Below, piece by piece: positions 58,614 to 64,000 of a stretch of 64,000 bases of DNA. The position numbers were made by a program, and so were the translations under genes. The stretch is taken from NCBI GenBank assembly GCA_015059015.1, contig SVBG01000003.1, forward strand, positions 124,001 to 188,000, given 5' to 3'. Every line of letters starts with the position of its first letter. The stretch's first letter is position 1. The notes beneath the pieces were generated by a model, which worked only from the letters and a program-made list of their open reading frames with translations, was not told the DNA's origin and ran no database searches. This DNA comes from Erysipelotrichaceae bacterium. GTDB taxonomy: Bacteria > Bacillota_I > Bacilli_A > ML615J-28 > CAG-313.

Positions 58614-61600
58614 TTATTCTGTTCTAAGTGCTACTACAGGATCTTTTTTAGCTGCCATTCTAGATGGGAAAATACCTGCAATTAATGTTAAACCAACACT
58701 TAAAACAATTAATAAATAACCATACCAAGGAAGTACTGCTGTAAGCGAATTAATATTTGTAACGCCACGTGCAATCCAACTAATTGGGAAGCACAATAAT
58801 ACAGTAGTACCAATACCAATAACACCAGCAAATAAACCAATAATCATCGTTTCTGCATTAAATACTCTAGATACATCTTTTTTAGAAGCTCCCACAGCAC
58901 GTAAAATACCAATTTCTTTTGTTCTTTCAAGAACAGAAATATAAGTAATAATACCAATCATAATTGAAGATACTACTAAAGAAATCGAAACAAAACAAAT
59001 TAATACAACAGAAATTGCAGTAATAATATCAGAAACAGATGACATTAATAACGCAACCATATCTGTATATTCTATTTTATCTTCTTCATTAACACCATTG
59101 TTATATTCAGTAATCATGTTGGCAATAACTTCTTTATTTTCAAAGTCAATCGGATAAATATAAATAAAATCAGGATCTTCAGTTTTCTTAAAACCTAAAT
59201 CTTCAAGAATTTCAGTTTTAGTTTTATCAGAAACTTTATCCGGCATATGATTTTCATATAAATATACAAAATCATCATCTTTTAATGTATTTAGATAATC
59301 ATCAAATGCTTTTGCAACTTTAGCCTGTTTATCAGCATTAGAACTCATTCCACTATACTGCGCATACATTTGTGTAGCAGTTTCATCTAATGCTTTATTA
59401 AATACTATATTAAAATCATCTAAAGACATTGATTTCAAAATAGTTAGCGCATCATTACTAGACATACCAGTTTTTTGTGACCAATTACTTGCAACAAACA
59501 TATAATTAATTTGTTGTTTCATAATTGCTTGTTGCTCAACAGGCATAGAAGAAACACTCTTATACATTTCTGATAAAACCATCAATTTCATTGTTTGAAG
59601 TTCTTGTTCGGAAGGTGTTCCATAAATTTCTTCAATTAATTTAAGTGCTTTATCTTCATATTGCTTCACAATCATTTGTTTAACTGTTTCAGTAATGATT
59701 TCAATTAATTCTTCTTTTGTATAACCACTTAGCATATCTCTAATTAATTCTTCACTATATCCAAGTTCAGTAGCATATTGAGATGTAATATCATTAATGA
59801 TATCTTCAGCAGTTTTATCTTCATATTGTTTCAATAACATATCAATTGTTGCATCTACTTCTGCAACTTTTGGAGTAGATAATATTTTTTGATACAATTT
59901 TACTTTATCGTTATCCGTTAGACCATTAACATATTCTTTAAATGCAGCAATTTTTTCAGCATTGGTAAGTTCTTCAGTTTCTTCTAAAATAAATGGAAGT
60001 CCCGAAATAATATTATATTCATCACTATTAATTTGTTGCTTAATCATCTCTGTATTATTTAATGTTTCAATATAATAATTTGTTAATGCACTTGTATAAC
60101 ATAATGAACCATTTAAAAAAGCAGAAGTTGCATCTTCATTTGGTTTTACAATACCAGAAATTTTTAAATCAATCCCTTTATTAATAACTGAATTAAGTAA
60201 AGCTTGATTACTAGAAATATCTACCCATAATTTTGAAGATTCATCATATTGATAATAATCAGTAGGTAAAATCATTTTTAAATTAATATTGCAAATATCT
60301 TCATAACTCCAAGACTTACCTTCATATGCGTCCCAACCATTATCTTCTTTTCCCATCATAGCTGCCATTGTCGCATTGATCATTGTTTGTTTATCAACTA
60401 AACCTAAAGAATATAATGTAACATCTGAAATTTCATTATTTTCATTTAAAACAAGTAAAATTTCATTTTTTTCTTTCGGCCAAGTACCATGAATTAAATC
60501 ATATTGACTTTCTATTAAACTACTAATTTCCCCAGTTTTAGGATCTGTTAATAATTCTTGCCACACAGTCATACCACTTGAATCATCCATCATTGATGAA
60601 AGTCCCATAGACATAGACCCACCTTCAAATACTCCACTCATTAAATCCATAAAATCTGCTTTGGCATATTCACCATTTGGATCTGTTGAATAAATATTTA
60701 ACTTTATATTATAACCATATTGAATTGCAGTTGTATAATCACTTAATTCTTTATTATGTTCATCCAAATAAACTTTAAATTTTTCTAGATTATTGGTAGA
60801 TACTTCAGCATTAAGCATTGCTTTCATCATCTTGTACATAACTGGATTACCATAAACAGCTGTACGATCTTCTTTTGCAATACCATCAGCAGGTTCTTCA
60901 GTATCAACACCCATTAAAGAACTTATTAAAGCACTCATATTTGTTGATTCTTTTTCAATTTGAATTGGAAATGATGATAAAGTTTCTTGTTGTACTGTAT
61001 CTATATAATTATTGACACCAGTAGAAATTGAAAGAATTAATGCAATACCTATAATCCCAATACTACCTGCAATTGCAGTAAGAATTGTACGACCTTTTTT
61101 TGTAAGTAAATTATTAAATGATAAAGACAAGGCAGTCCAAAAAGACATTGACTTATTTTTAGCAATCTTCTTTTCTTTTTTATCTTTTTCTTCTTCATAC
61201 TTAGGTGTATAAGGATTAGAATCACCAATAATTTTACCATCTAATAATTTAACAATACGATTAGCATAAGTAGCAGCAAGTTCAGGATTATGAGTTACCA
61301 TAATAACTAACTTTTCTTTTGCAATTTCTTTTAAAATATCCATAATTTGAATACTTGTTTCAGAATCAAGTGCTCCTGTAGGTTCATCAGCAAGTAAAAT
61401 ATCAGGATTATTTACAAGTGCCCTTGCAATAGCAACACGTTGCATTTGACCACCAGACATTTGGTTAGGTTTTTTATAAAGTTGATCTCCTAATCCTACT
61501 TTATTTAATGCTTCAATTGCACGTTCCTTTCTTTCAGTTTTCGATACACCTGATAAAGTAAGTGCTAGTTCTACATTGGCAAGTACACTTTGATGTGGAA

Positions 61601-61883
61601 TTAAATTATAACTTTGAAACACAAAACCAATTGAATGATTACGATAAGCATCCCAATTAGCATCTTTATATTCTTTAGTTGAAATTCCATTAATTATTAA
61701 ATCACCTTCAGTATACTTATCAAGCCCACCAATAATATTAAGTAAAGTTGTTTTACCACAACCAGACTGTCCTAATATCGCAACAAACTCTGATTTTCTA
61801 AAAGCAATATTAATTCCTCTTAATGCAGTTAGGGTAGAATTACCCGTAGGATATTCTTTGACAATATTTTTAAGTTCTAACAT
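58614..61883 (-). CDS. MacB/FtsX-type ABC transporter, ATPase-permease fusion with large extracytoplasmic domain
   Basis: The first 220 residues are an ABC ATPase of the LolD/MacB type: Walker A GQSGCGKTTL (about 38-47), LSGGQ-like MSGGQMQRVAIA (about 143-154), Walker B LLADEPTGALD. A transmembrane helix follows (about 265-287), then an extracytoplasmic region of about 650 residues rich in helices, and three C-terminal helices of an FtsX permease (from about 955). Such type VII ABC proteins do mechanotransmission or extrude peptides, lipids or antibiotics. The fused order ATPase-permease is common in gut Bacillota. The substrate is unknown. A TGAGGTGA site supports the start. Confidence 0.9.
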   Translation of the reverse strand: MLELKNIVKEYPTGNSTLTALRGINIAFRKSEFVAILGQSGCGKTTLLNIIGGLDKYTEGDLIINGISTKEYKDANWDAYRNHSIGFVFQSYNLIPHQSVLANVELALTLSGVSKTERKERAIEALNKVGLGDQLYKKPNQMSGGQMQRVAIARALVNNPDILLADEPTGALDSETSIQIMDILKEIAKEKLVIMVTHNPELAATYANRIVKLLDGKIIGDSNPYTPKYEEEKDKKEKKIAKNKSMSFWTALSLSFNNLLTKKGRTILTAIAGSIGIIGIALILSISTGVNNYIDTVQQETLSSFPIQIEKESTNMSALISSLMGVDTEEPADGIAKEDRTAVYGNPVMYKMMKAMLNAEVSTNNLEKFKVYLDEHNKELSDYTTAIQYGYNIKLNIYSTDPNGEYAKADFMDLMSGVFEGGSMSMGLSSMMDDSSGMTVWQELLTDPKTGEISSLIESQYDLIHGTWPKEKNEILLVLNENNEISDVTLYSLGLVDKQTMINATMAAMMGKEDNGWDAYEGKSWSYEDICNINLKMILPTDYYQYDESSKLWVDISSNQALLNSVINKGIDLKISGIVKPNEDATSAFLNGSLCYTSALTNYYIETLNNTEMIKQQINSDEYNIISGLPFILEETEELTNAEKIAAFKEYVNGLTDNDKVKLYQKILSTPKVAEVDATIDMLLKQYEDKTAEDIINDITSQYATELGYSEELIRDMLSGYTKEELIEIITETVKQMIVKQYEDKALKLIEEIYGTPSEQELQTMKLMVLSEMYKSVSSMPVEQQAIMKQQINYMFVASNWSQKTGMSSNDALTILKSMSLDDFNIVFNKALDETATQMYAQYSGMSSNADKQAKVAKAFDDYLNTLKDDDFVYLYENHMPDKVSDKTKTEILEDLGFKKTEDPDFIYIYPIDFENKEVIANMITEYNNGVNEEDKIEYTDMVALLMSSVSDIITAISVVLICFVSISLVVSSIMIGIITYISVLERTKEIGILRAVGASKKDVSRVFNAETMIIGLFAGVIGIGTTVLLCFPISWIARGVTNINSLTAVLPWYGYLLIVLSVGLTLIAGIFPSRMAAKKDPVVALRTE

Positions 61884-61978
61884 TTAGTCACCTCAATATA
61901 TTTTTTTAAATATTATAATCATTTTTTATTAACTTATTATAAACTAATTTACCTTTTTTTTCAATTTCTTTACATTTT

Positions 61979-62014
61979 AAAAGGATTACACCAAAAATAA
62001 AGTGTAATCCTTTT
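61979..62014 (-). terminator. Rho-independent terminator after parC
   Basis: AAGGATTACAC pairs with GTGTAATCCTT around a 10-12 nt loop, followed by TTAAAATG; the T-run is short. Confidence 0.75.
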
Positions 62015-62018
62015 TATT

Positions 62019-64000
62019 TTATATTAAATCATTATCATTTCTTGAGATAACAATTCTTTCTGGTTTCATCTTATCATCATTAACAAAACGCTTACCATTA
62101 TCAGCAATTGCAATTCTTAATACTGTGTAATCAATATCAACTTTACCTTCATTACAGAAAATCCAACAGCCAAGACTAGCTTTTGCGTTAACACCATGAA
62201 TTACATCCATATGAATTGCACTATGCATATTAGATTTAACAACCTTCAAGTACATCTTACCAACATGATTTTTTTTACCCTTAAGAATTTCATCTGGTCT
62301 CATACGTTTAATATTACCTCTATTTGTAAGGAGTAAGATAATATCTTTTTCAGAAACATACTTAGCACCGACAACAAAGTCTTTAGGACGACTCTTAAGT
62401 TCAATTGATTTAACACCAAATGAAGATGGTTCAATAATACTAATTTCTTTAGCATCATAACGATTCATATAACCATCATGAGTTGCAACAACTACTTCTG
62501 AATCTTCACCTGTAATAACGTCAACACTTACAACTTCATCACCTTCACGAAGTTTAGTAGCCATTAATGTCTTAGAATAACGATTAACTTTTAGACTTGA
62601 TAGTTTCATACGTTTAATTAAACCACTCTTAGTAGCAAGTAATACATATTTTTCTTCTTCAAAGTCTGAAACTGGGAATGAGAAAATTACTTTTTCATTA
62701 GGTTCCATTGATATTAATGTACTTACATGATATCCTAAATCTTTATGTTTAGATTCTGGAATCTTGTGAATTGGTAAGAAAATATAATTACCTAAATTAG
62801 TAAATTGAAGTAATACATCAACCGTTGTAACTGAATAAATATCTGTTAATACATCTCCATCTTTTAGTTTAGTTTGCTCTCCTTCACCAAGTGTACCAAA
62901 TGCACGCATTGAAATACGTTTTAAATAACCATCATGAGTAATTAATAACATTACATCTTCTTTAGTAATTACATCTTCAGTCTTAACTTCTAAATCAGAA
63001 ATCTCATCTTCAATTTGTGTTAAACGAGGAGTATCAATAATTTCTTTAGTATGTAATAATTCTTCAATAATTGCGTTATTTAAAGCACTATTACTTGATA
63101 AAATAGATTTTAATTTTCTAACTTCTTGGTCTAATTCTTTAGATTCTTGTTTTAATGCAAAAATATCTGTATTAGTTAAACGATATAATTGTAACATAAC
63201 AATAGCTTCAGCTTGAATTTCTGTAAATCCATATTTAGAAATAATGTTTTCTTTAGCATCAGCTTTATTTTTAGAATTTTTAATTGTTGTAATAACAGCA
63301 TCTAAAATAGATACCATTGCAATTAAACCCGCAACAATCTCTTGACGTTTTAAAGCACGTTCTAGATCATAATTACATTTGTTACGCATTACTTCTTTTT
63401 GATGATCAATATAAGCATCAATAAAATCCATTAACCCCATATAACATGGTTTACCTCTTACAATTGCAACCATATTAAAGTTATAATTAATTTGAAGCTC
63501 AGTAGCTTTAAATAAGAAATTAAGTATTGTTTCAGGATTAACATCACGACGTACATCAATAACAATACGTAAACCACTTCTATCAGTTTCATCACGAATC
63601 ATCTTAACGCCATCAACATTTTTCAACTGAATTTGATTACTCATTTTTTGTAACAAACTAGCTTTATTAACTTCATATGGAATTTCTGTAATAATAATTC
63701 TTGGATCTACTTTAGATGTATCAATAAAAGTTTTTGCTTTTAAAATTACTTTACCACGACCTGTAGTATAAGCTTGTTTTAGACCTTCAATACCTTGCAT
63801 AATCCCACCAGTAGGAAAATCAGGTCCCTTTACAATTTCAAGTAATTCTTCTAATGTACATTTACGGTTTTTCATACGATAAATTACCGCATCAATACAT
63901 TCACCTGGATTATGTGGTGGAATTTCTGTTGCATACCCTGCAGAAATACCATTAGCACCATTTACTAAAAGGTTAGGAAATTTAGCAGGAAGTACAATAG
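62019..64000 (-). CDS. parC: DNA topoisomerase IV subunit A, C-terminal part (cut by window edge)
   Basis: The frame stays open to the window edge, so the N-terminus and catalytic Tyr lie outside. The visible start LPAKFPNLLVNGANGISAGYATEIPPHNPG has the GYATEIPPHN form of ParC rather than GyrA's GMATNIPPHN. It continues through the coiled-coil region and the C-terminal beta-pinwheel (repeats such as TKSGLIKRMKLSSLK and TNRGNIKRMRPDEI). ParC decatenates daughter chromosomes with ParE, whose gene is normally upstream, beyond the edge. GyrA is the alternative and less likely. Confidence 0.88.
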   Translation of the reverse strand, partial: IVLPAKFPNLLVNGANGISAGYATEIPPHNPGECIDAVIYRMKNRKCTLEELLEIVKGPDFPTGGIMQGIEGLKQAYTTGRGKVILKAKTFIDTSKVDPRIIITEIPYEVNKASLLQKMSNQIQLKNVDGVKMIRDETDRSGLRIVIDVRRDVNPETILNFLFKATELQINYNFNMVAIVRGKPCYMGLMDFIDAYIDHQKEVMRNKCNYDLERALKRQEIVAGLIAMVSILDAVITTIKNSKNKADAKENIISKYGFTEIQAEAIVMLQLYRLTNTDIFALKQESKELDQEVRKLKSILSSNSALNNAIIEELLHTKEIIDTPRLTQIEDEISDLEVKTEDVITKEDVMLLITHDGYLKRISMRAFGTLGEGEQTKLKDGDVLTDIYSVTTVDVLLQFTNLGNYIFLPIHKIPESKHKDLGYHVSTLISMEPNEKVIFSFPVSDFEEEKYVLLATKSGLIKRMKLSSLKVNRYSKTLMATKLREGDEVVSVDVITGEDSEVVVATHDGYMNRYDAKEISIIEPSSFGVKSIELKSRPKDFVVGAKYVSEKDIILLLTNRGNIKRMRPDEILKGKKNHVGKMYLKVVKSNMHSAIHMDVIHGVNAKASLGCWIFCNEGKVDIDYTVLRIAIADNGKRFVNDDKMKPERIVISRNDNDLI

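Overview
This window is a stretch of low-GC Bacillota chromosome (AT-rich throughout, strong AGGAGG-type ribosome binding sites, many TATAAT promoters with an extended TGn element). It comes from a walled organism: the division and cell-wall genes rsmH, a PASTA-type class B PBP, murE, mraY, murD and a D,D-carboxypeptidase are all present. It also carries several genes best known from endospore formers (dacB-spmA-spmB, spoIVFA-spoIVFB, a SpoVIF-like gene). Gene order in several blocks matches Bacillus: mutS-mutL-miaA, rplU-prp-rpmA-obg, valS-folC-radC-spoIVFA-spoIVFB, yceD-rpmF, and cmk-rpsA-der-gpsA. The long secreted proteins built from InlB/Flg_new-type repeats suggest a host-associated, probably gut, lineage related to Erysipelotrichia/Mollicutes-like Bacilli. 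That placement is inference, not a measurement. Almost every gene is on the minus strand; the clear exception is the aldose-epimerase gene at 35.8 kb.

Layout. 0-5 kb: spmB (cut by the window edge), spmA, dacB, a repeat-containing lipoprotein and an SGNH hydrolase. 4.5-9.9 kb: mutS-mutL-miaA. 10-14.5 kb: a Sel1/TPR-like protein, an ECF transporter S component, then obg, rpmA, prp and rplU behind an L21 leader. 14.5-21 kb: hemolysin III-like protein, CYTH protein, ComEC-like metallo-beta-lactamase protein, ppdK and a membrane-anchored LRR protein. 21-27.3 kb: spoIVFB, spoIVFA, radC, folC, and valS under a T-box. 27.3-40.3 kb: a GltD-like/NadD fusion, murD, mraY, murE, an SASA-type esterase, ftsI/spoVD, the epimerase gene, a 1544-bp ISL3-type insertion sequence, rsmH, rpmF, yceD and the spoVIF-like gene. 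40.4-54 kb: three tandem paralogous giant secreted N-acetylmuramoyl-L-alanine amidases, two of them preceded by a nearly identical 41-residue peptide gene. 54-64 kb: gpsA, der, a cmk-rpsA fusion, a MacB/FtsX-type ABC transporter fusion and parC (cut by the window edge).

The most unusual content is: (i) the twin 41-aa peptides, whose stop codon overlaps the Shine-Dalgarno of the downstream amidase and whose leader resembles RiPP/lasso precursors (YxxP, T-x-G); (ii) the six copies of an unrecognised W-rich helical module in the amidases, three of them apparently nested in InlB-type repeats; (iii) an oxidoreductase-NadD fusion; (iv) the cmk-rpsA fusion, which retains an internal ribosome binding site; (v) an IS with a perfect 8-bp target duplication that split a bidirectional terminator hairpin; and (vi) sigma-E-like -10 elements in front of both dacB and spoIVFA. 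No rRNA, tRNA or CRISPR array was seen. The two gene-free stretches over 300 bp are the valS T-box leader and the right end of the IS.
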